From Deltaproteobacteria bacterium (GTDB lineage: Bacteria; Desulfobacterota; Syntrophorhabdia; Syntrophorhabdales; JANXAF01), in the NCBI GenBank assembly GCA_026417175.1, contig JAOADT010000016.1, forward strand, positions 1-52,490: 52,490 bases of DNA, given 5' to 3'. A model generated the notes under the pieces. It saw nothing but the letters and a program-made list of their open reading frames with translations. It made no database searches and was not told where the DNA came from. Every line of letters begins with the position of its first letter. Position 1 is the first letter of the stretch. Of this stretch, positions 33,696 through 43,188 are shown piece by piece. Both the position numbers and the translations under genes were made by a program.

Positions 33696-33723
33696 TTGAC
33701 TTGGGATATTAAAGTTTAATAAT
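33696..33723 (+). promoter_or_regulatory. promoter of the BioF/Kbl-like gene, apparently leaderless
   Basis: TTGACT (33696-33701), a 16-base spacer and AATAAT (33718-33723) end 8 bases before the GTG start codon. No Shine-Dalgarno sequence is visible. Confidence 0.5.
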
Positions 33724-33731
33724 CTTTATCT

Positions 33732-34904
33732 GTGAAGGAAGAGATAAAGACAACATTATCAAACTTAAAAAAAGTTGGTAATTACAGGTTTTTAAGGTAC
33801 GTTAAACCTAAATCTACAACAAAAATTTTGTATAATGGGAAAGAATATTTAAATCTAAGCTCAAACAGTTATCTTTCCCTTCATTTTCATCCGGCGATTT
33901 TAGATGCGGCAAGAAGGGCTTTAGATGACTACGGGGCGGGAAATTGCTCTTCAAGGAGTCTATCTGGTAGTCTTGATCTTTATAGAACTCTGGAAAAGGA
34001 GTTTGCCACGTTTAAAGGCTATAAACGGTGCCTCGTGTTTTCAAATGGATTTATGGCAAATATTAGTATTTTAGCATCTATTACTGGTCCTGAAGATACA
34101 ATCTTCACAGACGAGCTCAACCATTCAAGCCTTATACATGGAATGAGACTTTCTAAAGCAAAAAAGGTTATTTTCAGACATAGAGATATAGATCATCTCC
34201 ACGATTGTATAAAAAGGGAGAAGAACAGAAACGGAAGAAGCTTCGTAGTAACGGAAACTATTTTCAGCATGGATGGGGATGTTGCTCCTCTTAAAGAGAT
34301 TCTTTGGTTAAAAGAAAAATACGGTCTATACACTATCATAGACGATGCACATGGCACAGGTGTATTTGGAGAAACTGGCTCTGGAATAGAAGAAGAGCTA
34401 GGAATAAAAGGGTCCGCAGACATTCATATGGCAACTTTCGGAAAAGCACTGGGATCTTATGGAGCAGCAGTACTTTCAGACCCATATACTATAAGGTTCC
34501 TAATAAACAAGGCAAAACCTTTTATGTACACCACAGCTCTTCCTCCCTCAGTGTTAGCCTCCTCAATAGCGGCACTTAACCTGATAAAAAATGATACAAG
34601 TCTCATAAAAGAGCTTTGGAGAAATATAAACTATGTGAGGCAACAACTTTCTTCCTTAGGGTTCGACTTAAGAGAGAGTAAAGGACCCATCGTTCCAATA
34701 ATAATTGGTAATGAGAAACTCACACTCAAGTTACAGAGACTGCTTATGGAAAAAGGCCTCTTTATCCAGGCAATAAGGCCCCCGACCGTACCCCCTAAAA
34801 CTTCGAGAATCAGGTTTACAGTTGTTAGGGCTTTTACAAAAGAAGAACTCGATTACATAATATACACTCTTTTTAACTCGGCTAAAAAACTTGGTATTTT
34901 ATAG
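33732..34904 (+). CDS. alpha-oxoamine synthase (8-amino-7-oxononanoate synthase or glycine C-acetyltransferase)
   Basis: 390-residue PLP-dependent class II aminotransferase-fold enzyme. Motifs are [74 protein letters not shown] and the PLP lysine K238 in [11 protein letters not shown]. The family condenses an amino acid with an acyl-CoA. BioF (alanine + pimeloyl-thioester) and Kbl (glycine + acetyl-CoA) cannot be separated reliably by eye; the DELNHSSLI form is common in BioF. No other biotin or threonine-catabolism gene is nearby. GTG start lies just after a -10 box. Confidence 0.88.
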   Translation: MKEEIKTTLSNLKKVGNYRFLRYVKPKSTTKILYNGKEYLNLSSNSYLSLHFHPAILDAARRALDDYGAGNCSSRSLSGSLDLYRTLEKEFATFKGYKRCLVFSNGFMANISILASITGPEDTIFTDELNHSSLIHGMRLSKAKKVIFRHRDIDHLHDCIKREKNRNGRSFVVTETIFSMDGDVAPLKEILWLKEKYGLYTIIDDAHGTGVFGETGSGIEEELGIKGSADIHMATFGKALGSYGAAVLSDPYTIRFLINKAKPFMYTTALPPSVLASSIAALNLIKNDTSLIKELWRNINYVRQQLSSLGFDLRESKGPIVPIIIGNEKLTLKLQRLLMEKGLFIQAIRPPTVPPKTSRIRFTVVRAFTKEELDYIIYTLFNSAKKLGIL

Positions 34905-34917
34905 TTTTGTACTCAAC

Positions 34918-34946
34918 TTGACATTTATCTGTCCAAAGTATAAAAT
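34918..34946 (+). promoter_or_regulatory. promoter of rpmB
   Basis: A perfect TTGACA (34918-34923) and TAAAAT (34941-34946) are 17 bases apart. The predicted start, near 34953, leaves a leader of about 30 bases that ends in GGAGGAGAC before the ATG. Confidence 0.7.
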
Positions 34947-34983
34947 AGGCAACTCTACCGACATTCCTGTTTGTGGAGGAGAC

Positions 34984-35175
34984 ATGGCGCGTATATGTGA
35001 GATTTGTGGAAAGGGTAGACAAGTAGGTTATAATGTAAGCCACGCGAATAACCGCACAAAGAGGGTGTGGCTTCCCAATTTACAACATATTACAATTGTT
35101 GAGGGAAACGTAAAAAAACGTGTAAGAATCTGTACGAAGTGTATAAAGAAGGGCAAGATTCAGAAGGCTATTTAA
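34984..35175 (+). CDS. rpmB: 50S ribosomal protein L28
   Basis: 63 residues starting at the ATG at 34984, chosen for the GGAGGAGAC site upstream and the canonical N-terminus [27 protein letters not shown]. The frame stays open further upstream but that part is not L28-like. Two CxxC pairs (CEIC and CTKC) show this is the zinc-binding form. L28 is a late-assembling protein of the large subunit near the exit site. The gene has its own strong promoter and converges on rel with almost no spacer. Confidence 0.96.
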   Translation: MARICEICGKGRQVGYNVSHANNRTKRVWLPNLQHITIVEGNVKKRVRICTKCIKKGKIQKAI

Positions 35176-35176
35176 A

Positions 35177-37306
35177 TTAGCTCCTCATTCTTTCTACCCC
35201 TTTGACACCTTTTACCTTCATAATTGATTTTATCATTCTATTCAGCTGAGATAGATTTTCAATCTCCACCTCGTATACTCCAACAGCGGTCTTATCTGGA
35301 TATGTAGTTGTCCATGCGTTGAGTATGTTCACTTTATTAGTACTTATAACCGTGCTTATATCTGAAAGAAGCCCTTTCCTATCCATTCCATAAACCCTTA
35401 ATTTCACAGGATAGGTTTTGCCCTCAGCAGAATCCCATACTACCTCAATACGTCTTTGTTCATCATAGGAATGTGTATTTGGACAATCCTCACTGTGGAT
35501 AGTGAGCCCTCTACCTCTCGTTATAAAACCGAATATTCTGTCTCCAGGTATGGGATTACAGCATCTCGCAAACCGAACTACCACGCCATCTATACCCTTC
35601 ACTTTAACTGGAGCTTCCCCTGCCTTTGTCATTCCTCTCACAAGGCCTTTCAAGCTGCTTGGTTTCTCAGATTCAGGGATAAACCTCCCAAGTACTTGTA
35701 AAGGCGTGTAGAGTCCATATCCAACAGCTGCAAAAAGTTCATCTATTGTTTCAAATCCAAATTCTCGTGCAATATCTTTTAGGTCTCCAATTTTTATTAT
35801 TTTTGAAAGACTTATTCCTCTCTTTGTGCATTCTTTTTCCAACAATTCTTTTCCCAGCTCCATACTCTGCTCTCTCTGTCTTGCCTTCAGAAATTGTCTG
35901 ATCTTCGTTTTGGCTCTAGAGGTTTTCACAAAATTGAGCCAGTCTTTACTCGGGGTCTGGGATGGAGATGTGATGATCTCCACGGTATCACCGCTTTTCA
36001 ATTTGTATTTCAAAGGTACAAGCCTTCCATTTACCTTTGCACCAATGCAGTGATGTCCCAACTCGGTATGAATCGAATAGGCAAAATCAATAGGCGTCGC
36101 ATCTTTAGGCAGTTCCTTTACATCACCCTTTGGCGTGAATACGTATATCTCATCTGGAAAAAGGTCAATCTTAAGTGCCTCCATTATCTCTTTTCCGTCT
36201 TTCAATTCGCTAATAGATTCAATCATTCTTCTCAGCCAAGAAAACACTTTTTCTTCCTTTGGATCAAAAACCTTCCCTTCTTTATATTTCCAATGAGCCG
36301 CGATGCCTTCCTCGGCTATTCTATGCATCTCCTTAGTTCTTATCTGGATCTCGATTTTCTCCCCATGAAGTCCTATAACTTTAGTGTGTAGAGATTGATA
36401 CATATTGGATTTTGGCATTGCTATGTAATCCGTAAACTTCCCAGGAATCGGTTTAAAAAAGGAGTGAATGAGTCCCAAGGCGAGATAACATTCTTTAACA
36501 CTTTTTACAATAACTCTAAAAGCCAAAAGGTCATAAATCTCATCTATGTCTTTATTTTCTTGCTGCATTTTTCGGTAAATACTATAGATGTGTTTTGCCC
36601 TTCCCTGAATTTCAGCCTCCAGTTTATACTGATCAAATTTTTCTTTTAATACTGTTACTACTTCATTTACGTACGCCTCTCTCTCCTTTCTTGTCTTTTG
36701 AAGTTTTGTTGCGATGTACCTATATTCTTTCGGATAAAGGTACTTAAATGCAAGGTCTTCCAATTCTGCCTTAAGCCACTCTATGCCAAGTCTATGGGCA
36801 ATTGGTGCATAAATTTCTAGGGTTTCTTTTGCTATCTCTACTTGTTTCTCCCAGGGCATGAAATTAAGTGTCCGCATATTATGATATCTATCCGCAAGCT
36901 TTATGAGCACTACCCTTAAGTCTTTTCCCATGGCCAGAATCATTTTTCTTAGTGTTTCTGCTCGTGTATCCTCATTGGGCTTTACGGAAATTTTGCTTAT
37001 CTTTGTAACACCGTCAACTAGGGAGGCAATTTCACTACCGAAGTGGCGTTCCAAATCTTCCTTTTTTGTGTCAGTATCCTCTAAAGTATCATGTAAAAGC
37101 CCAGCTATCACACTAGGTATATCCAGATTCATCTTTGCTAAAATGTATGCCACCTCCAATGGATGAATAAGGTACGGCTCTCCTGAAAGTCTCGTTTTTC
37201 CTCTATGAGCCTGGGCCGAAAAAATGTAAGCCTTTTTTAAAAGATCTGTGTCTGCCTGCGGATTATACTTTTGGACCTCTTCGAGAATGTCGTTTATTCT
37301 AACCAT
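35177..37306 (-). CDS. rel: bifunctional (p)ppGpp synthetase/hydrolase Rel
   Basis: 709 residues with the full long-RSH layout. The HD hydrolase domain (~25-150) has GEPYLIHPLEVAYIL and the intact HDTLEDT; the synthetase domain (~210-350) has RAKHIYSIYRKMQ, GKFTDYIAMPKSNMYQSLHT and EIQIRTKEMHRIAEEGIAAHWKYKEG. A TGS domain (~385-450; VFTPKGDVKELPKDATPIDFAY), the CARCCNPIPGD zinc-finger-like segment and a C-terminal ACT domain follow. Both catalytic centres look intact, so it should make and degrade the stringent alarmone. The start overlaps an upstream 98-residue ORF by 8 bases, with no separate ribosome binding site. Confidence 0.96.
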   Translation of the reverse strand: MVRINDILEEVQKYNPQADTDLLKKAYIFSAQAHRGKTRLSGEPYLIHPLEVAYILAKMNLDIPSVIAGLLHDTLEDTDTKKEDLERHFGSEIASLVDGVTKISKISVKPNEDTRAETLRKMILAMGKDLRVVLIKLADRYHNMRTLNFMPWEKQVEIAKETLEIYAPIAHRLGIEWLKAELEDLAFKYLYPKEYRYIATKLQKTRKEREAYVNEVVTVLKEKFDQYKLEAEIQGRAKHIYSIYRKMQQENKDIDEIYDLLAFRVIVKSVKECYLALGLIHSFFKPIPGKFTDYIAMPKSNMYQSLHTKVIGLHGEKIEIQIRTKEMHRIAEEGIAAHWKYKEGKVFDPKEEKVFSWLRRMIESISELKDGKEIMEALKIDLFPDEIYVFTPKGDVKELPKDATPIDFAYSIHTELGHHCIGAKVNGRLVPLKYKLKSGDTVEIITSPSQTPSKDWLNFVKTSRAKTKIRQFLKARQREQSMELGKELLEKECTKRGISLSKIIKIGDLKDIAREFGFETIDELFAAVGYGLYTPLQVLGRFIPESEKPSSLKGLVRGMTKAGEAPVKVKGIDGVVVRFARCCNPIPGDRIFGFITRGRGLTIHSEDCPNTHSYDEQRRIEVVWDSAEGKTYPVKLRVYGMDRKGLLSDISTVISTNKVNILNAWTTTYPDKTAVGVYEVEIENLSQLNRMIKSIMKVKGVKGVERMRS

Positions 37307-37595
37307 TAACCATCAATTCAAAACGGAAGGTAGGTAAAATGACGTCCCGAGCATAGATCGCGCTGGCTTCCTCTGCTTCTTTTTTTAGTGGAAGGCGACC
37401 TCCTTGATTATACTTGGGTTTTTCTGATATAACTAGCTCCCAAAGTTTTGGAGACCTTCTCAATCTTGTGGCTGAATTTGCTGGAATTTCATATCCGATA
37501 CACTCCCAATCTTTTATGAATCCAAAAATTCTTGCAATTGTGTCATCTTTTTGTATCTTAATCCCGACTCTTAATGTTTCACCTGAAATTCTCAT
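37299..37595 (-). CDS. hypothetical protein translationally coupled to rel
   Basis: 98 residues that I do not recognise. The sequence is mixed-charge and soluble (MRISGETLRVGIKIQKDDTI ... WECIGYEIPANSATRLRRSP), without membrane segments or cysteine pairs. Its last codons overlap the rel start by 8 bases, which argues that it is translated and co-expressed with rel. The upstream ribosome binding site is weak. The codon pattern looks coding, but function is unknown. Confidence 0.55.
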   Translation of the reverse strand: MRISGETLRVGIKIQKDDTIARIFGFIKDWECIGYEIPANSATRLRRSPKLWELVISEKPKYNQGGRLPLKKEAEEASAIYARDVILPTFRFELMVNG

Positions 37596-37900
37596 CTTTT
37601 TCGTTTTTATCTCACGGTAAAATATTTTTCACCTCTTTATTCTATCGACAGAGATTCAACATACATGCTATTTGCAGGTTTGTCGAGTTTATAAAGCTGA
37701 GTCTTTGAAATCGATTCGTTTAGTCTTTTTATTTCAGAAGAACGGAATGTTACCTCTAAAAGTTTTCTCATACAAAAATGTTTTCTTTTTTTAATATGCC
37801 TTTAAAATATATCCATTTTGAACGGGTATATTTACCTTTCTTATCCAACATCCCCTTAACCGACTTCAGGAGTCTGTTTCTTTAAGGCTTAGTAATAACG
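37596..37900. other. intergenic region without recognised gene
   Basis: About 300 AT-rich bases upstream of the 98-residue ORF. Frames are short and broken. It presumably holds the promoter for the rel operon, but I cannot place one with confidence. Confidence 0.4.
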
Positions 37901-38052
37901 TCATTTTGACAAACTTCTGTGAACTTTAATCAAATCCATAGTTCCGTCGCCTATTAGAACTATTTTCCCTATACTACAATAAGATTTTTTCATCCTTTCT
38001 GTCGTTTTTAATCCATCAACACCAGTCATGATAAATCGTAGATTTAAACACC
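37901..38052 (-). pseudogene. decayed CheY-like receiver domain fragment
   Basis: Minus-strand frame reading CLNLRFIMTGVDGLKTTERM, then KKSYCSIGKIVLIGDGTMDL and IKVHRSLSK before a stop. This resembles the receiver pattern DLVLLDIMMPGMDGLE-x-RIK-x-VIMLTGxGTxDLA-x-A. The phosphoacceptor aspartate position is lost (LRFI-M in place of LLDIMM), and no intact N-terminal half or output domain is visible. It lies directly upstream of, and divergent from, the PAS histidine kinase, so it may be the remains of a partner response regulator. Confidence 0.35.
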
Positions 38053-38253
38053 TATTGCTGGTTAGTTTTACCCGTGTGGGGGAATCCGTTCTTCCCCGGC
38101 CTTACGATATATCCTATAACCTTTTTTCTTAAGATCCTTTTTGAAATTCGTTTTATGCCTTTTCCTCTTTTATTAAGAAACTCACAATTCATATAATTGG
38201 TTTCATAAATATTAGCTCAAAGAAGAGAAAATGACAAGAAGCGGATTTATGCT

Positions 38254-38281
38254 TGAAAAATGATAAATGTATCTTATAATT
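38254..38281 (+). promoter_or_regulatory. promoter of the PAS histidine kinase, leaderless
   Basis: TTGAAA (38254-38259), a 16-base spacer and a perfect TATAAT (38276-38281). The ATG at 38289 begins 7 bases after the -10, so the mRNA would start at or next to the start codon. An in-frame ATG at 38267 lies inside the promoter and is therefore unlikely to be used. Confidence 0.65.
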
Positions 38282-38288
38282 AAACAAA

Positions 38289-40507
38289 TGGATAATATAG
38301 AACCCCATGGCCAAATGGACCCAAATAGTATAGAGCATATAAAGAAACGTATTGTAGAACTTGAGAAAACTGTCAAGGAACTTAAGCGAGTCGAAAAGGA
38401 ACTCAAAGAAATAGAAAATAAATATAAGGACATATTCGAAAATGCTACAGAGGGTATTTTTCAGACGACTCGTGAAGGTAAGATTTTAAACGCAAACCCT
38501 TCTTTCGCAAAAATTCACGGGTATTCTTCTCCAGAAGAGATCATACGGGAAATAAACGATATTGGTAATGAGCTTTACGTTAATCCAAAAGACAGGCAAA
38601 ACTTGATCGAACGCATAGAAAATGAGGGACGAGTGAGTAACTTCGAAGTCCAGATGTACAGAAAAGATGGAACAATCCATTGGGTATCTATAAATCTGAG
38701 GGCCATAAAGGATAAGGAAGGAAAAACCCTTTACTATGAAGGTACTATGCAGGATATAACCGAAAGGAAAATTGCCGAAGAGGCTTTAAAGGAGAGCGAG
38801 GAAAGGTACAGAGTAGCAATAGAACATTCAAATGATGGGGTTGCAATAATCGGAGACTTGACCCACCTTTACGTAAACCAAAGGTTCGTTGAAATTTTTG
38901 GATACGACAGTCCCGACGAGATAATAGGAAAACCTATAACTTACGTGGTTCATCCTGATGATCACGAGCTGGTGAAAAGTATAAGCTTAAGCAGAAAAAA
39001 GGGGGATTTGGTTCCAAAAAGATACGAATTCAAAGGTGTAACCAAAACAGGAAATGTAATATATTTGGAGGTATCAGGTGCAAGTATTACATATAAAGGT
39101 CAACCTGCATATCTTGTGTATTTAAGGGATATAACAAAGAGAAAAGAATCTGAAAAGCTTCTGATGGAAGAAAAAGAAAGATTAAACACCCTGCTCGAGA
39201 ACGCCCCTATTGGTATAGCTCTGATAAGCGAAAAGGGCTCCTTTAAGTATGTAAATCCCAAGTTTACAGAGATTTTTGGATATGATAGAAAGGATGTCCC
39301 TGACGGAAAAACATTTCTGAGGTATCTGTTTCCTGATCAGAAGTACAGGAGGAAAGTGATCTCCGGTTGGATTGAAAACATAAAGAACACGCAAGTTGGA
39401 CAGAAGTTCCCTAGAATATTTACAGTTCGCACGAGCGATGGCAAAGAAAAGGTAGTGAACTTTATTCCTGTGCGATTAGCAACTGGAGAACATATAATAG
39501 CCTTTGAGGACATAACAGAAAGAATTCAAGCTGAGGAAGCTCTAAGAAGATCCAAAGATGAGCTAGAAAGGCTGAACATTATTAAGTCCAAAGCCATAGA
39601 CCACATATCACATGAATTGAAGACCCCTGCCTCTGTGCTTCTGGGCAGCCTAAAAATAATTAAGAAAAAACTTGCGGAGATGAATCTTATTTACACTTTC
39701 GAAAAAATGATAGACGCAATGGAAAGAAACGTGTCCCGAATATTGGAAATATCAAAAGAAACGGATGAATTGTTCAGATCTCAAGTTGAGTTTGAAAGGG
39801 TTTCTTTGACTATGGAGATGGACGATTTTCTTAAAAGACTCGAGAGGATGACAGAGGTCCCACCCACAATCAGAGTTCACTGGGAAATGATCAAAGATTG
39901 GTTGCTTAAAAACTTCTTAAGTGAAAATGAAGACATAGAGGACGTGGAACTCTCTTCTTTCATAAAAGATTTAATCGAAAGTTTAAGAAAAAGAATCGAG
40001 CATAGACAGATAAATATTTCATTTAAGGATGGAAAAAAAATATTCATCAGGACTAATCCAAGAGTACTTGCCAACACTATAAATGCAATTGTAAAGAATG
40101 CCATTGAAAACACGCCCGATGGTGGTACTGTCGAGATAGAGTTAGAAAAACTTGAAGACAGAGTATTAACCCGTATTAGAGACACTGGGGTTGGAATTAC
40201 TCAAGAGAATCTTTCTTACATATTTGACGGTCTATTTCATACTCAAGCTACAGAACTATACAGATCAAGAAATCCATATGATTTTGGAGCAGGAGGAAAG
40301 GGTTTAGAGTTACTAATGATCAGAAGGTATGCAATAAAGTATGGTTTTGATGTTAAGGTAGAAAGCAAAAGGTGTGTTCATATTCCCACTGAGAAAGACG
40401 TATGTCCTGGAAATACAAAGCTATGTAAATACATATCTGAGCCTGAAGAATGTGCGACCACCGGGGGAACAGTTTTCACCTTATCCTTTGTACTCCCAAA
40501 TCCTTAG
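38289..40507 (+). CDS. soluble multi-PAS sensor histidine kinase with a C-terminal cysteine cluster
   Basis: 739 residues from the ATG at 38289, which follows a TATAAT box by 7 bases. A coiled coil (~14-48) leads into three PAS domains (~45-160, 170-285, 298-412), then HisKA with the phosphoacceptor H442 (ISHELKTP) and an ATPase domain with the N box (NTINAIVKNAIENTPDGG), G1 (DTGVGI) and G2 (GAGGKGLEL). No membrane segment is present, so it senses a cytoplasmic signal. Between the G2 region and the last strand are four cysteines (C696, C706, C713, C722), an unusual insertion that could bind a metal or Fe-S cluster. No intact response regulator adjoins it; a decayed receiver lies upstream. Its 3' end overlaps the convergent PP2C gene by 27 bases. 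Confidence 0.92.
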
Positions 40508-41311
40508 GACTTCCATGTATTCTCTTTTTATTTCTCTGGTGTAATCCCTTAAATCGACTACTATCACTGTAATATTATCAGTTGATCCTGAATACATGGC
40601 TTCCTTCATTATTCTGTTAGCAATATCTTGAGGGTCTAATACCGACCTGGCAATTCGTATTACATTTTCCGGCTCAAGCACGTCCCAAACTCCATCACAT
40701 GCAATTATAACGTAATCGTTTTCTTCAGAAAGAAATCCTCCAACTATTCTGGGATGAGGAATCACATAAGGCTTAAGACTTGGATCTCCAAGGGCTCTGG
40801 AAATTGCTAACACCCCTTGAACCCTAGGAATGTCATACGTGATTACTCGACCCCCCATTTTTTCTATCCTTGATCTCTCTTGAGGCAGGTACGGTTTGTG
40901 ATCTTGCGTTAAAACCCTAAAGCTCTCACGAGTACCTATGATTATCCTTGTATCACCGACGTTTGAAGCAATAAATCTTTCTCCCAGTATATAAAAAGTG
41001 GCAGCGGTTGTTCCGCTCGAAATCCCCTTCTCAATCAAATAAGTGTCCACTTTTAAGTATGCTTCTTCCACGAGTAAAAATAACTCATTTAAATCACTAG
41101 TTTTTTTGTTTTTAAAAAGATGTAAAAAATAAGGGGTTAGCATTTCGGCGGCAATCAACGCCGCCTGACTCCCGCCGTGTCCGTCATAAATCTCCGCACT
41201 GAAAAATGAAAGTTCGTTAACACGGTAAATAGCGTATTCGTCTTCGTAACTTTCTCTAAAACCTATTTCCTCTGCAACACCTGTTTTTATCACCTCTACA
41301 GAGAGGGCCAT
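40481..41311 (-). CDS. PP2C-type serine/threonine protein phosphatase
   Basis: 276 residues with all main PPM motifs: FFSAEIYDGHGGSQAALIAAE (metal-binding Asp and Gly), GTTAATFYILGERFIASNVGDTRIII, ALGDPSLKPYVIPHP, VIIACDGVWDVLEPE and GSTDNITVIVVDL. It dephosphorylates Ser/Thr proteins with Mn/Mg. No Ser/Thr kinase is encoded in the window. The start overlaps the end of the PBP1A gene by 16 bases, which suggests co-expression and perhaps a link to cell-wall control. The 3' end overlaps the convergent histidine kinase gene. Confidence 0.92.
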   Translation of the reverse strand: MALSVEVIKTGVAEEIGFRESYEDEYAIYRVNELSFFSAEIYDGHGGSQAALIAAEMLTPYFLHLFKNKKTSDLNELFLLVEEAYLKVDTYLIEKGISSGTTAATFYILGERFIASNVGDTRIIIGTRESFRVLTQDHKPYLPQERSRIEKMGGRVITYDIPRVQGVLAISRALGDPSLKPYVIPHPRIVGGFLSEENDYVIIACDGVWDVLEPENVIRIARSVLDPQDIANRIMKEAMYSGSTDNITVIVVDLRDYTREIKREYMEVLRIWEYKG

Positions 41312-43167
41312 ACTTCAGCTTGAAAATCTTCTAAATCTATGCCGAAATCCTTATTTTCGTACATTGGTAATGCCTTTGACATAAATTCTATCCAGATCGG
41401 AAGGGCTGCCTGGGCACCTGACTCCCCACTCCCCAATTTTCTATCCTTATCGTATCCAACCCACACAAGACATAGAAGATCAGAAGAGAATCCCACGAAC
41501 CAGGCATCTCTGAAATCATCTGTGGTACCTGTTTTCCCGGCTAGACTGTAAGGCATGCTCGAGGCTTTCTTTGCTGTTCCGTTCTTTATCACACCTTCCA
41601 TCATTTTTACAAGCTCGTAAGCTAATTTACTATCAACAACTCTTTCTCCCCCTTTCTTTTCACTTTTATATATAGTCTCTCCATTTACGTCTGTAACCTC
41701 GAGGATGGCTCTCAAAGGCAGACGGGATCCCATTCGGGCCACAGTCAGGTATGCCTCAGCAAGCTCAATTGGGCTAAGTTCACATGTACCAAGGGCTATG
41801 GACAAATTTGACTCTATGTCACTTTTTATACCTAACCTTTTGGCCATATCCAGAGTATTATCTATCCCAACCATTTCCAGTAGTCTTACTGTAGCGGTAT
41901 TTAATGAGAGTTCTAGTGCTTTTTTCATGGGTACGTAACCGTAATATTCATTTTTGTAGTTTTTTGGCTGCCATATCTTCCCTGTGTAAGGGTTCCTATA
42001 GCTTATAGGAGAATCCAAAAGAACATGATTGGGCGAAAAACCCTGTTCCAGAGCCGCAAGGTATATTATAGGTTTAAACGCGCTTCCCGGCTGTCTTTTT
42101 GCCTGAAAGACTCGATTAAATGGAGAAGAAAGGAAATCTTTCCCGCCTATCAATACTTTTATATCTCCGGTCTTTATCTCAACGGCAATCAGTGCAACCT
42201 CTGGTAGTTCTTTCACGTTTGGATGCCTATCCTTATATAACTTTAGTCCCTTTGAGATCGCCTCATATCCGTATTCTGTCATTTTAAGATTCAAAGTTGT
42301 CCGTATGTTCATACCAGAAGTGTATATACCATCTTTCTTATCCAACTGATCTTCAAGTAAGTACTTAACATAGTCTGTAAAGTATCCTGTTTTTTTTTCG
42401 TACATTCTCTGTGGAACTACATTAAGTGGTGCAAATATCGCTTTTTCAAATTGCTTTCTGTCAATAAAACCAGCTTCATACATTTTCTTCAACACAAAGT
42501 TTCTTCTGCTCAAAACCTTATCAGGGTTTTTAAAAGGCGAAAGCTTAGAGGGCGATTTAGTTAGTGCGGCAAGGGTTGCAGATTCCTCAAGGGTTAAATC
42601 TTTTGCTTTTTTCCCAAAATACGCGTAACTTGCTGCTTCAACCCCGTAACATCCCTCGCCTAGATATATTAGATTTAAATACATACCAAGAATCTCATCT
42701 TTAGAATATGTTCTCTCAATCTGAATTGCCAGAATAGCTTCTTCTATCTTCCGTTTTAACGTTTTTTTCGGCGAAAGATACAGATTCCTTGCGAGTTGCT
42801 GGGTTATGGTTGACGCCCCTTCAACTATTCTCCCTTTGGTTAAATTGTTATACGCAGCCCTTAAGATACCTCGTAGATCTATCCCGAAATGTCTATAGAA
42901 CCTTACATCCTCTACCGCTATGAAAGCATGTTTAAGGTGATTCGGCATTTCGCTTAAAGGAATGGGCACCCTTTTTTCCACAAACAATTCCGCAAACAAC
43001 GTCCCATCATCTGCGTAAAGTCTTGTGGTAGACTTGGGAGTAAACGTTTCTAATTGTTTTACATCTGGGATCTCCAAATAGTTTACAAGAGAATAGGCAA
43101 AACCTACCCCCAGTACTGCAGGTAAGAAAAAGACCAATATTGAAATTTTTAGATATCTTGAGTACAT
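41296..43167 (-). CDS. penicillin-binding protein 1A, bifunctional transglycosylase/transpeptidase
   Basis: 623 residues: an N-terminal membrane anchor (~7-27), glycosyltransferase GT51 domain with FIAVEDVRFYRHFGID and EGASTITQQLARNLYL, and a transpeptidase domain with SxxK (PGSAFKPII), SxN (SLNTATVR) and KTG (AGKTGTTDDFRDAWFVG). It polymerises and cross-links peptidoglycan on the periplasmic face. It is shorter than E. coli PBP1a and lacks its OB-like insertion. It is divergent from miaA with a 21-base gap, and the downstream PP2C start overlaps its end. Confidence 0.95.
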   Translation of the reverse strand: MYSRYLKISILVFFLPAVLGVGFAYSLVNYLEIPDVKQLETFTPKSTTRLYADDGTLFAELFVEKRVPIPLSEMPNHLKHAFIAVEDVRFYRHFGIDLRGILRAAYNNLTKGRIVEGASTITQQLARNLYLSPKKTLKRKIEEAILAIQIERTYSKDEILGMYLNLIYLGEGCYGVEAASYAYFGKKAKDLTLEESATLAALTKSPSKLSPFKNPDKVLSRRNFVLKKMYEAGFIDRKQFEKAIFAPLNVVPQRMYEKKTGYFTDYVKYLLEDQLDKKDGIYTSGMNIRTTLNLKMTEYGYEAISKGLKLYKDRHPNVKELPEVALIAVEIKTGDIKVLIGGKDFLSSPFNRVFQAKRQPGSAFKPIIYLAALEQGFSPNHVLLDSPISYRNPYTGKIWQPKNYKNEYYGYVPMKKALELSLNTATVRLLEMVGIDNTLDMAKRLGIKSDIESNLSIALGTCELSPIELAEAYLTVARMGSRLPLRAILEVTDVNGETIYKSEKKGGERVVDSKLAYELVKMMEGVIKNGTAKKASSMPYSLAGKTGTTDDFRDAWFVGFSSDLLCLVWVGYDKDRKLGSGESGAQAALPIWIEFMSKALPMYENKDFGIDLEDFQAEVWPSL

Positions 43168-43188
43168 TTCACTATAAATTATATTTCA

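Noticed and set aside
38267-38288. Upstream ATG of the histidine kinase
   Set aside because: It falls inside the predicted promoter, before the transcription start, and adds only seven residues with no domain value.
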